The notes: generated by a model from the sequence alone, not told the origin. 64,000 nt of DNA from JAIQET01 sp035542575 (GCA_035542575.1 DATKLE010000077.1:57713-121712), one strand, 5' to 3'. Counted from the stretch's first letter, positions 24,567-33,525 are shown. Translations and numbers: made by a program.

Positions 24567-26132
24567 ATGCAGGCAGCAGCAAGCCCCCTCTCCCATCTGA
24601 GCATCTCCGCCAATGTAGCGTGGCTGGAAGTGGAAAATCTGGAGCGATTTGGAACCTACGCCCGCCTTCACTATGAAGGCCGCAGCTACACCAACGTGGA
24701 AGAACTTCAGCACGCGGGACGGCTGGCGCGCGTCCTTCGCGACCGCGGCGTCATCCCCGGTGACCGGGTGGTGGTGTTCATGCCCAATTCCCCCGATCTG
24801 ACGGCCTGCTTCCAGGCGATCTGGACCATCGGCGCGGCGATGTGTCCGGTCATGCCGCAATGGACGGCGGCGGAAGTCAGGCACATCGTGCAGAACTCGG
24901 GCGCGGCGGCAGTCCTGACGGCGCCAGCGCTGGCGGCACGAGTGCGCGAGGCGTGCCAAGGTATGGATACCCTCAAGCACCGCCTCGTTTTTGGCAAGAC
25001 AGATGTTGACGGTATGCAGAATATCGCGCAGGAAATGAGCGACAGCATTCCCGTAGATGTGCCGGTCAATCGCTCGCCCGACGACCTGGCCATGCTGCTC
25101 TACACATCGGGAACGACGGCCCGGCCCAAGGGCGTCATGATCACGCACGCCAACGTCGCCGCGGCGGTGCGCAGCGCCTCACAACGAAACCCCAATATGC
25201 CGCGCTATCCCATGCTGCATGTGTTGCCGCTGACCCACTCCTTTGGGCTGATCATGCTGAAGCTGGCCAACGCCTGGGGCTGCGCTTCGGTGCTGCTGCC
25301 TCATTTCGACCCGGAACGGATTTTTGAAACTGTCGAACGGCAGCGGGTCGGTTATATGCCCGTGGTCCCAACCATGCTGGTGTACCTGCTGCACCATCCC
25401 GAACGCACGAAATTCGATCTCTCGAGCCTGTACCGGATGACGATCGGTGGCGCTGCTTTGCCGGAAAAGCTGCGCGCGGAATTCCAGCAGATGTTCCCCT
25501 GCCGCGTGGACCAGGGCTACGGATTGTCAGAGTCGGTCGCGATCGCCAGCGGTTATGACGATCGCGAACCCTACCGCCCGGGGTCCGCCGGGCGTCCCCA
25601 GCCCGGGATTGAGGTCCGGATCGTGGACGAGCAGGACCATCCGCTGGCCCCGCGCCGGGTGGGAGAAATCTGCCTGCGGGGCGCGAACATCACGCCAGGA
25701 TATTGGCAGGACGCCGACGCCACCCGCGAGGCCTTTCACGGGGGATGGTTTCACACCGGCGACGTCGGATACCTGGACGAAGAGAAATACCTCCACATCA
25801 CCGACCGCAAGAAAGACCTGATTGTGAAGGGCGGGGAGAACATTTCGCCGCGCGAGATCGAGGAAGCACTTTATCTGCATCCCGCGGTGGCAGAAGCGGC
25901 GGTGGTGGGCATCCCCGATGAGGTGTTTGGGGAGGAAATCTGCGCGGTGATTCAACTGCGAACCGGAGCAGAGGTCAGCGACAAAGACATCCTTTGCCAC
26001 GTTGCCCGGCATGTAGCCAAGTTTAAGGTGCCGCACCGCGTGGTGTTTCAGGCGGTGCTGCCCAAGAACTTGACCGGGAAGATCCAGAAGCGCGCGATCC
26101 GGGAGATCTTTGCGAAGAGCGAGGCGGCCTAG
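24567..26132 (+). CDS. AMP-dependent acyl-CoA ligase
   Basis: Adenylate-forming ligase of 521 residues, with YTSGTTARPKG (ATP binding), QGYGLSESVAI, the hinge DRKKDLIVKGGENISP and the C-terminal lysine in NLTGKIQKRAI. It is related to, but not a duplicate of, the ligase at 18.7-20.3 kb. ATG at 24567 with GGAGGA upstream. Its last 110 bases overlap the opposite-strand 3' end of the PhaR-type gene. A carboxylic acid released by the preceding hydrolase would be a plausible substrate (inference). Confidence 0.93.
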   Translation: MQAAASPLSHLSISANVAWLEVENLERFGTYARLHYEGRSYTNVEELQHAGRLARVLRDRGVIPGDRVVVFMPNSPDLTACFQAIWTIGAAMCPVMPQWTAAEVRHIVQNSGAAAVLTAPALAARVREACQGMDTLKHRLVFGKTDVDGMQNIAQEMSDSIPVDVPVNRSPDDLAMLLYTSGTTARPKGVMITHANVAAAVRSASQRNPNMPRYPMLHVLPLTHSFGLIMLKLANAWGCASVLLPHFDPERIFETVERQRVGYMPVVPTMLVYLLHHPERTKFDLSSLYRMTIGGAALPEKLRAEFQQMFPCRVDQGYGLSESVAIASGYDDREPYRPGSAGRPQPGIEVRIVDEQDHPLAPRRVGEICLRGANITPGYWQDADATREAFHGGWFHTGDVGYLDEEKYLHITDRKKDLIVKGGENISPREIEEALYLHPAVAEAAVVGIPDEVFGEEICAVIQLRTGAEVSDKDILCHVARHVAKFKVPHRVVFQAVLPKNLTGKIQKRAIREIFAKSEAA

Positions 26133-26616
26133 GCTGTGGCGCACTGTGCCGTTCTCTGGCTACGCGGCTTTCCAGTTCCGCCAGGCGCCGGCGCAGAGCT
26201 TTGAGTTCAGGTTCAGCCCGGCGCGGGGGCGGCGTTCCACTGAGAAGGCCTTTCATCATCTCAACCGGGGAAAGGATGGCGGACTGCACGTTGTGATAGG
26301 CGTCGAAGGCTGATTTGAGATACCACATGATGAATTCGCGACCGACCTGGTCGGACGCCAGGATGAGCTGGCGCAGAAGTTCGAGCGGCAGACCCGTGGG
26401 CCGGGTCTTGGCCTCCTCGGTGATGATCTGGGTGAGCGTGACGCGGGTCAGGTCCTCGCCGGATTTGGCATCAACCACCTGGACCTGGTTGCCGCGACGG
26501 ATGAACGCGGCGATGTCCTCCAGGTTCACGTAGCGGCTGTTGCAGGTGTCGTAAAGCCGGCGGTTGCCATATTTTCGGACGAGGAGGGTGGCCGGCTTGA
26601 TGCTCGCGGGCTTCAT
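26023..26616 (-). CDS. phaR: PhaR-type polyhydroxyalkanoate regulator
   Basis: The N-terminal DNA-binding domain (PHB accumulation regulator type) is clear: VRKYGNRRLYDT, NSRYVNLEDIAAFI and VVDAKSGEDLTRVTLTQII. The middle part (LLRQLILASDQVGREFIMWY) matches the second domain that senses PHA granules in known PhaR proteins. ATG at 26616 has no strong SD; an upstream in-frame ATG gives 15 more residues. The last 36 residues are Ser/Pro/Arg rich and are encoded on the strand opposite the conserved end of the acyl-CoA ligase gene, so they are likely overprinted. Divergent from the phasin-like gene across a 95-bp promoter region. In characterised systems PhaR represses phasin genes and itself. Confidence 0.88.
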   Translation of the reverse strand: MKPASIKPATLLVRKYGNRRLYDTCNSRYVNLEDIAAFIRRGNQVQVVDAKSGEDLTRVTLTQIITEEAKTRPTGLPLELLRQLILASDQVGREFIMWYLKSAFDAYHNVQSAILSPVEMMKGLLSGTPPPRRAEPELKALRRRLAELESRVARERHSAPQPRPPRSSQRSPGSRASGSSRSSSWAAPPETPRGAAP

Positions 26617-26646
26617 ATTGCGTCGCACAGCAAACACACATATATA

Positions 26647-26675
26647 TTGACACAACCCCATTACAACTGTATAGT
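26647..26675 (+). promoter_or_regulatory. Strong sigma-70-type promoter of the phasin-like gene
   Basis: A perfect TTGACA at 26647-26652, a 17-bp spacer and TATAGT (five of six) at 26670-26675. Transcription would start near 26682, with the RBS AGGAGGA just before ATG 26712. On the opposite strand TTGTAA and TATATG-like boxes in the same stretch could serve phaR, so the two promoters would overlap. Confidence 0.8.
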
Positions 26676-26683
26676 TAAGTTGA

Positions 26684-26698
26684 TGCTGCAGTGCAGCA
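26684..26698. promoter_or_regulatory. Candidate PhaR operator
   Basis: A perfect 15-bp inverted repeat, arms TGCTGCA and TGCAGCA around a central G. Its core at 26686-26696 fits the form CTGC-N3-GCAG that has been reported for PhaR of Rhodobacter sphaeroides. It sits at about +3 to +17 of the predicted phasin transcript, a natural place for a repressor, and in the phaR leader on the other side. Confidence 0.7.
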
Positions 26699-26711
26699 TT
26701 TAGGAGGAATT

Positions 26712-27623
26712 ATGCGAGCAGAGGTGAAGCCCACTCATCCCCGGGAGCCGTCCTTCGGTTCGCTTTTCTCGGGATGGATGCGGCAGGGCATGGACACTTT
26801 CTTCGCGACCCAGCGGATTCTGGTGGATCTGGCCATGCGGCAGAATGCCAGCGTCATGAACCTTTTGCGGGAGCAGTTTTCCAACCCACGGCACTCCCCG
26901 GTCACCATTCTGAACGAACTGGCGGGCGAGGGCATGTCCAATTTCATTGAAGCACAGAATGTTCTTCTCAACCTGGCGCAGCGGCAGAATGAGATCGTCA
27001 TGAGCGGAGTGAAAGAGCGTGTGGGTGGTTCCACCGCAGCCCTGGCGATGACCGACCTACTGCAGCGCGGGGTGGGCACGTTTATTGATATGCAGCAGGA
27101 GTACCTCAAGATCGCCAGCAAGCAGACCCACGCCTGGCTGGAGTCAGCCAAGACCGGCAAGCCCTTCAAGGGTGAGCACCTGGTGCAACTCGCCCGTGAG
27201 GGCATGGAGAACTTTGTCCACGCGCAGAAGAAGTTCCTCGATGTGGTCGCCGAGGAAACGGCCAAGGTAGCGGGCGGGAAGCGCATCAATGGAGGCAAGA
27301 AACTCAAGAAGACGGAGTTGCTGGAGCTGGCGCGCCAGGCGACCGACTCCTATGTCGATGCGCAGAAGAAGCTCTCGGACTTGGCAGGCCGTCAGATGCA
27401 CATGAATCTGAAAGCTGCCGGGAAGACGCTGGAGATTCTCAAGCCGTTCCCGTTCGTGCCCTTGTCGGACATGACCCGGGAAGGGGTAAAGAGCTTCGTT
27501 GACGCCCAGAAGGCACTGATGGATGTCATGTTGAAGCCCAAGACCGCCGTGAAGCACGAGGCCAAGACCGCGCGGCGCAAACGCCCGGTGCGCGCGGCCA
27601 AAAAGGAAGCGGCGGTGGCGTGA
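26712..27623 (+). CDS. Phasin-like protein with six repeats and a basic tail
   Basis: A 303-residue helical protein. A segment of the form (A/M)(R)xGMxxFxxAQxxxLDLAxRQ recurs six times, cores near residues 24-49, 71-97, 118-143, 161-183, 207-231 and 255-275, spaced about 47 residues. Amphipathic helices of this type coat PHA granules in phasins. The last 28 residues are Lys/Arg/Ala rich (KTARRKRPVRAAKK), recalling the histone-like tail of Pseudomonas PhaF that binds DNA. Start at ATG 26712 with AGGAGGA. The divergent PhaR-type gene and operator support a granule role; no PHA synthase gene is in the window. Assignment rests on context and repeats more than on family signature. Confidence 0.8.
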   Translation: MRAEVKPTHPREPSFGSLFSGWMRQGMDTFFATQRILVDLAMRQNASVMNLLREQFSNPRHSPVTILNELAGEGMSNFIEAQNVLLNLAQRQNEIVMSGVKERVGGSTAALAMTDLLQRGVGTFIDMQQEYLKIASKQTHAWLESAKTGKPFKGEHLVQLAREGMENFVHAQKKFLDVVAEETAKVAGGKRINGGKKLKKTELLELARQATDSYVDAQKKLSDLAGRQMHMNLKAAGKTLEILKPFPFVPLSDMTREGVKSFVDAQKALMDVMLKPKTAVKHEAKTARRKRPVRAAKKEAAVA

Positions 27624-27685
27624 GGCGTTGAATTGACTCGGTCTGGCTGAAGTTGTTGGCTGGACGGTCTATCGGCGCATGCGAG

Positions 27686-27810
27686 GCTGGTCGGATGTGA
27701 GGCACAAGGCTGACGTGCCGTTGCGTGCAGCAACGGCACGTCAGAAGCGCAGGGCGCATCTGGCTGAAATGCCCGTGCTTGGCTGCCTCGCAGCCGAAAT
27801 CCAGACCAGC
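27686..27810. repeat. Nested inverted-repeat element downstream of the phasin gene
   Basis: An outer 7-bp inverted repeat (GCTGGTC 27686-27692 with GACCAGC 27804-27810) encloses a perfect 14-bp hairpin with 5-base loop (27711-27724 with 27730-27743) and a 6-bp hairpin with 3-base loop (27781-27786 with 27790-27795). There is no T-tract. It lies within the 496-bp gap 27624-28119, which shows no convincing coding sequence. It could be a REP-like element, a transcript-stabilising structure or a small RNA. Confidence 0.5.
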
Positions 27811-27868
27811 AAGCTGTGTCCGGCCCCACGCGGATTCCGGCATCCGCAGACGGCGGACAGGCCGTTAT

Positions 27869-27905
27869 CGCGGAAGGACTTGGGGCCGCCAAAGGCCCTT
27901 CCGCG
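27869..27905. repeat. 9-bp hairpin in the phasin-lipase gap
   Basis: CGCGGAAGG at 27869-27877 pairs with CCTTCCGCG at 27897-27905 around a 19-base loop. No T-tract follows. It is the second structured element of the long gap before the lipase-like gene. Confidence 0.35.
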
Positions 27906-28119
27906 GCCTGCAGCCAAAACTTGGGTAACCGCCGGCAATAATTCGGACCGGTAGAAATTCTGGGCGAATGGGTGTACCATGCAGCGGGTGAGGATGCAGC
28001 AAAGGGCCCCAGCCAGGACGTCGTCAGGCCGCCTCCACCCAGCCAAGGTGTATCCAGGTAAGACCGGGTAAGCCCGGGGCGGTGTCAGCTCAAACAGAGG
28101 AGAACGACGGCTCATCGCG

Positions 28120-28956
28120 ATGGCTGCGCGTCAAAAGGAATATCGGGATCACAAAGAAGCGGAAGTCTCACCTTGGACCGAGGCGCTCGTAGCCGCGGAG
28201 GTCCTCCTACTCCATGCAACCCCTGTCTATTACGGCCTTGGTGTGCCCCACGGCGACAATTCCGGGGTGGTGGTGATTCCCGGCTTTCTGGGAACCGACA
28301 TCTATCTCATGGAACTGCATGCCTGGCTGCGGCGCATCGGATACCGGCCATATTTTTCCGGCATAGGGCTGAACGCGGAGTGTCCAAACCTGCTCATCCA
28401 GCGCCGTTTGAATGAAACCATCGCCAAAGCGCGCAAGGAGACCCGGCGCAAGGTCCATGTGATTGGGCACAGCCTGGGTGGCATCATTGCCCGCGCCCTC
28501 GCTCATCAGAGGCCGGACATCATCGCCTCGGTAATCACCCTGGGCGCGCCCTTCCGCGGGACGGTGGTGCATAGCGGCGTGCTGCGCGTGGCCGAAATGG
28601 TTCGCCAGCGGATCCTCGAAGAGCACGGCCACGGCGTGCTGCCCGACTGCTACACCGGACGCTGCACCTGCAATTTCCTCGATTCTCTGCGGCGAGAGAT
28701 TCCCGACTCGGTTTTGGAAACCGCCATCTACACGCGGGACGACGGTATCGTGGACTGGCGGTATTGCATGACGCGAAACCCGGAGGTGGATTTCGAAGTA
28801 TCAGGGACTCATCTCGGACTGGCGTTTAATTCCTCGGTGTACACGCTGATCGCGGAGCGCCTCGCCCTGGCACAGACTCGCAATGGCTCGGCGAACCATG
28901 CCAATGGGCGGACCAACGGCGCGTCACACGAGCCTCGGCGCTCCTCCGTTAAGTAA
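28120..28956 (+). CDS. Lipase-like alpha/beta hydrolase
   Basis: A 278-residue hydrolase. The strand-turn VVVIPGFLGTDIYL gives the oxyanion hole, the nucleophile elbow is VIGHSLGGIIA and a late GTHLGLAFNSSVY carries the likely catalytic His; ARDD/TRDDGIVDW holds the acidic residue. The pattern is that of small lipases and PGAP1-like esterases. Four cysteines occur in a cluster around CYTGRCTC, unusual for a cytoplasmic enzyme. There is no signal peptide. GAGGAG lies 17-22 bases upstream of the ATG, rather far. Its stop overlaps the convergent SDR gene by 8 bp. It is not a PHA synthase (no G-x-C-x-G-G lipase box). Confidence 0.85.
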   Translation: MAARQKEYRDHKEAEVSPWTEALVAAEVLLLHATPVYYGLGVPHGDNSGVVVIPGFLGTDIYLMELHAWLRRIGYRPYFSGIGLNAECPNLLIQRRLNETIAKARKETRRKVHVIGHSLGGIIARALAHQRPDIIASVITLGAPFRGTVVHSGVLRVAEMVRQRILEEHGHGVLPDCYTGRCTCNFLDSLRREIPDSVLETAIYTRDDGIVDWRYCMTRNPEVDFEVSGTHLGLAFNSSVYTLIAERLALAQTRNGSANHANGRTNGASHEPRRSSVK

Positions 28957-29740
28957 TCGAGATCCCCCCGTCGACAGGAATCACCGCACCGTTGACGTAC
29001 GCCCCGGCCCGCGAAGCAAGATAAATCGCAGCTCCGGCCATGTCGGAAGGAATGCCGATGCGGCGCAGCGGGCAGGCCTGTTCGAGCCGGTCGCGGTAAT
29101 GCTCCAGCATCCATTCCATCATGTGGCTCTCGAATGGCCCGGGAGCAATGGCGTTGACCGTGATGTTCTTGCCGGCCAGTTTCAGCGCAAGGTCTTTAGT
29201 CAGGTGATGCACCGCGGCCTTGCTTGCGGGATAGGCGTAGGTCTCGTAGAAAGGCGCCTTGATGCCGTCAATGGAGCCCATGTTGATGACGCGCGCGGGA
29301 TCGGCGGGAGTCGCGGCCTTCTCTAGCAAGGGAAGCAGTTCGCGGGTGAGAAAGAAGACTGACTTTACATTCGTGTCCATCACCTTGTCCCACCCGGACT
29401 CGGGATATTTGGCCAGGGTTTCACCCCAGGCCGCGCCCGCATTGTTGACCAGAATATGCAGGCGCTCTTCGCGGCGCGCCACCTCGCCAGCCAAAGCCGT
29501 GCAGCCTGCGGCGGTGGAGACGTCCGCGGGCAACGAGGCGCACTCCCCCACCTCGCGCAGTTGCTGCGCCGTTTCGTCGCAGACTTCCTTCTTCCGCGAG
29601 GAGATGTAGACCTTCGCCCCCGCCTCCAGCAGACCGTGAGCAATCATCCGCCCGATACCGCGCGACCCGCCGGTGACCAGGGCGACTTTCCCATTTAGGG
29701 AAAACAGAGTTTGAACGTGGATGGCGTCTTGCGAGTTCAT
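28949..29740 (-). CDS. Short-chain dehydrogenase/reductase (FabG/RhlG-like)
   Basis: A 263-residue classical SDR: TGGSRGIGR cofactor loop, VNNAGAAWG, catalytic Ser in NMGSIDGI and YPASKAAVHHL for Tyr and Lys. The strand-2 end reads ISSRKKE, the basic type that prefers NADPH. The wording is near RhlG/FabG-type 3-ketoacyl reductases, so reduction of a ketoacyl substrate is plausible. The frame remains open far upstream, but the conserved domain starts with MNSQDAIHV at 29740; ATG 29752 is an alternative. Convergent with the lipase-like gene. Confidence 0.9.
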   Translation of the reverse strand: MNSQDAIHVQTLFSLNGKVALVTGGSRGIGRMIAHGLLEAGAKVYISSRKKEVCDETAQQLREVGECASLPADVSTAAGCTALAGEVARREERLHILVNNAGAAWGETLAKYPESGWDKVMDTNVKSVFFLTRELLPLLEKAATPADPARVINMGSIDGIKAPFYETYAYPASKAAVHHLTKDLALKLAGKNITVNAIAPGPFESHMMEWMLEHYRDRLEQACPLRRIGIPSDMAGAAIYLASRAGAYVNGAVIPVDGGISIT

Positions 29741-30314
29741 GGGCGCACCCATGCAATCAAAAGTGAATCGTTGGCCGACTAGCTTACCACCATTCGGCGT
29801 GCACAGGGTTGAGCAAGCGGGGGGAATGGCTTTGCCCAGCCACTGTGCGGAAAGCCTGATTTTACGCGGCCCTGCGAGGCCACTGGGGCAACGCCCTTTG
29901 CGGCCGCAACTTGCTCTTGCAAATCGCGGGCGGGGGGTATGAAGGCTGGGTGGAGGCAGCATTCTCCGGCAGACAGCAAGCGCCGGTTGCCAAACAGCGG
30001 CGTTCCAATGGCAAGCCAACAGCAAAGGCCGGCGTGCGCCATGCAATCTCACGTGCCTGGGTGAGATTAGTCACTGACATACCGGGCATCCTGCACTAAC
30101 TTGCCGTCGAACGCCGAATATCGGCGTGCGGTATTCGCCGTTTTCGCCACTTCCTACCCGGAGCAGTTCAGGACTCGTCGAATTCGGCGTGATAGTGAGT
30201 GCGGCGCCAATGCAGCGATGCAGTTTCCCCCGCGCACATTGGCATGGGCTCGCTTTCCGAAAGAGTGAAAGGCCCCTCAGAATTACAGCATGCCGCTGAA
30301 GCAAGGAGGTCCCG
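29741..30314. other. 574-bp gap between the SDR and Oar genes
   Basis: Divergent promoter region. No credible gene was found on either strand. The only structure noted is a small inverted repeat CGCCGA-ATA-TCGGCG near 30113-30127, followed by further TCGGCG/TTCGGCG strings. The last bases carry AAGGAGGT, the strong ribosome binding site of the receptor gene. Confidence 0.5.
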
Positions 30315-33300
30315 ATGCCAACAAGACAGTTCGTTCTCCTGGTTCTGCTGTCAATCGCACTCATCGCGCCTCCACTTGGGTATGGCCAGGTTGACTACTC
30401 GACCGCAACCCTGAAAGGCACGGTTCTTGACCCGCAGAATTTACTGGTGGCGGGCGCCAATGTAACCATCAAGAACCCAAGCACGGGTTTCAGCAAGACA
30501 GTAGTCACCGGAGGTGACGGGGAGTATCGCATCCCCCTACTTACCCCGGGGACCTATCAGATCCAAGTCGAGGCACACGGGTTTGCCAAGACAACAGGAA
30601 GCGTTTCCTTAACTGTAGGCCAGATTGTCAACTATGACATTCACCTGCAGATCGGCTCCATGGCCGCTACCGTAGAAGTGTCCGGGGAAGCGGCACTGGT
30701 CCAGACCGAACAAACCCAACAAGCCAACACCATCAATGAAAGGCAGGTCATCGACTTGCCCAACCTGGCGCGTGATTTCACGGGATCGGTATTCACCCTG
30801 CCGGGCGTTTCCAAGTCAGAGGCGCCGCGCGCCCAGAACCCGGGTTTCTCCGGCTTCCAGAGCTCAGGGTTCTCCATCGGCGGGAGCAATGGCCGCAACA
30901 ACCTGGTCACCATCGACGGCGGGGAGAACGACTACGGCTCCGGACAACTGCGCACCCCCCACGTGCCCGTCGATTCCATCCAGGAGTTCCAGGTGAACCG
31001 CAGCTCGTTTGCCTCGGAGTTTGGCTTTACCTCCGGTACCGCGGTGAACATCATCACCCGCAGCGGCACCAACGACTATCACGGCAGCGTGTATGCGTAC
31101 TTCCGCAATCAGAGCACAGATGCGGCCAACTACTTCGCGCCCAAGACCGGAAGCAAGGCGACCGAGCAGAACTTTGTTTCGGGTCTGACCTTTGGCGGGC
31201 CGATTATCAAGAACAAGATGTTCTTCTTTACTTCCTATGAGTGGGTGAAGACGGACCCGCCGCAGTTCCGTTCGTACGCGACCAGCGCGGCGGCGCAAGG
31301 CATCAACTCGCCGAAAGCGCCGGGCCCCGCACAGCTCAGCTACGTGAACCAGTTGCTCGCGTCGGAGGATCCGATTCTTCAGGCAATCGGCGCGGAATTC
31401 AAGGGCGCGTTGACGCCCTCGAACTTCCCCAACACAGCGAAATTGCTGGACCCCAACACGGGGGTCTTCAACGATTGGAGGAAGTACAACAATTGGGTCA
31501 CCCGCGTTGACTATCAGCCATCATCTAATGACAGCCTCAGTGGGCGGTTTTCGTTCATGCACGACGACTCCAGCCGCATGTATATATTGGATCCGCTGAA
31601 TTCCTGGGACGATGCGACCCTGGAGTACTGGCGGGACTACACTGTGCTGGCGAGTTGGAGCCACGTCTTCAGTCCGCAACTGCTGAACCAGTTACGTGTT
31701 CAGGTCGTGCCCAGTGATACGGCCGACGTTCCCGTGGTCTCCCCCGATACCGCCTATCTCACGCTGGGCAGCCTGGGGAATTTCCAGGGAGAACACTATG
31801 AGCCGTACTATGCCCGGCAGCGGCGCTTTCAGTTTGAAGACAGTGTGACTTGGACCAAGGCACACCACACCTTCAAGTTCGGAGGGTCGTACCGGCCGGT
31901 CAGCTATCTGGTGAACGATCAGTTGTGGATGCGGGGCGAGTTCAACTTTTTTGACGGCGCCATCCCGCTGGCCATGCTTCTGTCGCCGGACCTTCAGTAC
32001 TATTTGGCCACGTCTGAGGTCGGACTACCTGGTCCCGACACCAACCTGAGCGCGCTGCAGTCCTTTGATCTGGGCATTCCCGTGGCCTTCCGCCAGGGAT
32101 TCGGGAATTCGCAGTGGCAGGGCTGGGGCCACAATGTGGGGTTCTTTGCCCAGGATTCCTGGAAGGTTACCCCCAGCTTCAGCCTGGACTTCGGCGGCCG
32201 GGTGGACTATAGCGCCGAAGCATCGCCGATTCCGCACCATGTGTTCTTCTCTCCGCGTGTGGGATTCGCCTGGAGCCCCGGCGGCGATCAGAAGACGGTC
32301 ATTCGCGGCGGTGGAGGCCTGTTCTTCGCGCCGATACCGTTCTACAACGACTACATCCTGAACTTGCTTGGGGGAAGCGGAAAGTACATCAACCAGTTTG
32401 CCAGCTCGATCCAGGAAGTTGATCCGCATACCGGCTACCCCATCCCGGTCGAGCTGTGGGGCTATGGGGTGGCGACCGGGAAGCTGCCCTTCGGTCACCT
32501 CACGGATGCCGATCTGAACGCTCTGGGCTTTCAAGTGCCGGGACAAGACAATCAGGTGGTCGTCAACACCAACCGCGGCTTCCGGAACGTTTATGCGGTG
32601 CAGGCCAGCTTGAGCGTGCAACGGGAACTGATGCGCAATATGTCGCTTGAGGTGGCTTACCAGATGTACCACGGGCTCCATCAGCAACTCCCCATTGACA
32701 CCAATGTGAGGGAAGTCGGCGTGACCGATCCTTTTGTCGGTCCCATCTATACCCAGATTGATCCGCGGTACACCCAGATTGAAACCTACTCCTCGGTCGG
32801 AAGCTCGATCTATCACGGAGTCACTGTGTCACTGAGCCGGCGTTTCAGTGGTGGCCTGCAGTTCCAGGCCAACTACACCTACAGCCGGGCCATTGATGAC
32901 AACACCGACTTCAACAACAACTTCATGCCCTTCCGGCCGACCCGGATCGACCTGGAGCGGGGACTCTCTACGTTCAACATTACTCACAATTTTGTCGCGA
33001 GCGCAGTGTACAACACCCCCTTCCAGCATGGCGGCAATGTTCTGTCGCGAATGTTCGCTGACATGACCCTCTCGCCGATCCTGTCCATGCGGTCGGGGAT
33101 TCCATTCACCCTGCGCGTCCCAGGTCTGCAGAATGGAACGCTGGGTGAGTCGCTCTACGCCCGCCCCTGGAATGCGGGGCGGAACACCGGCGTCGGTCCC
33201 AGCTTCTACGGCCTCGACATGCGGGTCACCAAGTCCTTTTATGTGAACCGGGAGCGTGGCGTAAAGCTGGATGTCCTGGTGGAAGGAACGAACATCCTGA

Positions 33301-33500
33301 ACCACGCCAACTTCAGCGCCGTCAACGACCAGCTGCCGGCGGACCCGAAACCCTTCCAAGCGGGCTCGCAAACCGTGGACCTGTTGCATGGTCCTTATAA
33401 CCTCCACGGCTTCAAAGCGTCTGACCCATCGCAGGCCCTGGCGTTCAAGTCGGCATTCGACGCACGGCAGGTGCAGTTCGGACTCAAGCTGATCTTCTGA
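30315..33500 (+). CDS. Oar-type TonB-dependent receptor with carboxypeptidase-regulatory-like domain
   Basis: Outer-membrane receptor of 1061 residues. A Sec signal peptide (QFVLLVLLSIALIAPPLG) is followed by a carboxypeptidase regulatory-like beta-sandwich (TLKGTVLDPQNLLVAGANVTI, then DGEYRIPLLTPGTYQI), a plug domain (INERQVIDLPNLARDF, VDSIQEFQVNRSSFASEFG) and a long beta-barrel that ends in the terminal aromatic VQFGLKLIF expected by the BAM machinery. Such OmpA-related/Oar proteins are expanded in Acidobacteriota and probably bind large glycans or peptides; the ligand is unknown. Start at ATG 30315 with a perfect AAGGAGGT. A clear intrinsic terminator follows, so it is monocistronic. Confidence 0.94.
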   Translation: MPTRQFVLLVLLSIALIAPPLGYGQVDYSTATLKGTVLDPQNLLVAGANVTIKNPSTGFSKTVVTGGDGEYRIPLLTPGTYQIQVEAHGFAKTTGSVSLTVGQIVNYDIHLQIGSMAATVEVSGEAALVQTEQTQQANTINERQVIDLPNLARDFTGSVFTLPGVSKSEAPRAQNPGFSGFQSSGFSIGGSNGRNNLVTIDGGENDYGSGQLRTPHVPVDSIQEFQVNRSSFASEFGFTSGTAVNIITRSGTNDYHGSVYAYFRNQSTDAANYFAPKTGSKATEQNFVSGLTFGGPIIKNKMFFFTSYEWVKTDPPQFRSYATSAAAQGINSPKAPGPAQLSYVNQLLASEDPILQAIGAEFKGALTPSNFPNTAKLLDPNTGVFNDWRKYNNWVTRVDYQPSSNDSLSGRFSFMHDDSSRMYILDPLNSWDDATLEYWRDYTVLASWSHVFSPQLLNQLRVQVVPSDTADVPVVSPDTAYLTLGSLGNFQGEHYEPYYARQRRFQFEDSVTWTKAHHTFKFGGSYRPVSYLVNDQLWMRGEFNFFDGAIPLAMLLSPDLQYYLATSEVGLPGPDTNLSALQSFDLGIPVAFRQGFGNSQWQGWGHNVGFFAQDSWKVTPSFSLDFGGRVDYSAEASPIPHHVFFSPRVGFAWSPGGDQKTVIRGGGGLFFAPIPFYNDYILNLLGGSGKYINQFASSIQEVDPHTGYPIPVELWGYGVATGKLPFGHLTDADLNALGFQVPGQDNQVVVNTNRGFRNVYAVQASLSVQRELMRNMSLEVAYQMYHGLHQQLPIDTNVREVGVTDPFVGPIYTQIDPRYTQIETYSSVGSSIYHGVTVSLSRRFSGGLQFQANYTYSRAIDDNTDFNNNFMPFRPTRIDLERGLSTFNITHNFVASAVYNTPFQHGGNVLSRMFADMTLSPILSMRSGIPFTLRVPGLQNGTLGESLYARPWNAGRNTGVGPSFYGLDMRVTKSFYVNRERGVKLDVLVEGTNILNHANFSAVNDQLPADPKPFQAGSQTVDLLHGPYNLHGFKASDPSQALAFKSAFDARQVQFGLKLIF

Positions 33501-33525
33501 GGCTTTTCCTGCGAGCGAAACTACC

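Noticed and set aside
27686..27810. Nested hairpins as an integron attC site
   Set aside because: The typical core sites (GTTRRRY and its partner) and a cassette array are missing.
28120..28956. Lipase-like protein as a PHA synthase, given the phasin and PhaR neighbours
   Set aside because: The elbow is G-H-S-L-G-G and not the G-x-C-x-G-G box with catalytic Cys; the length is also too short for PhaC.
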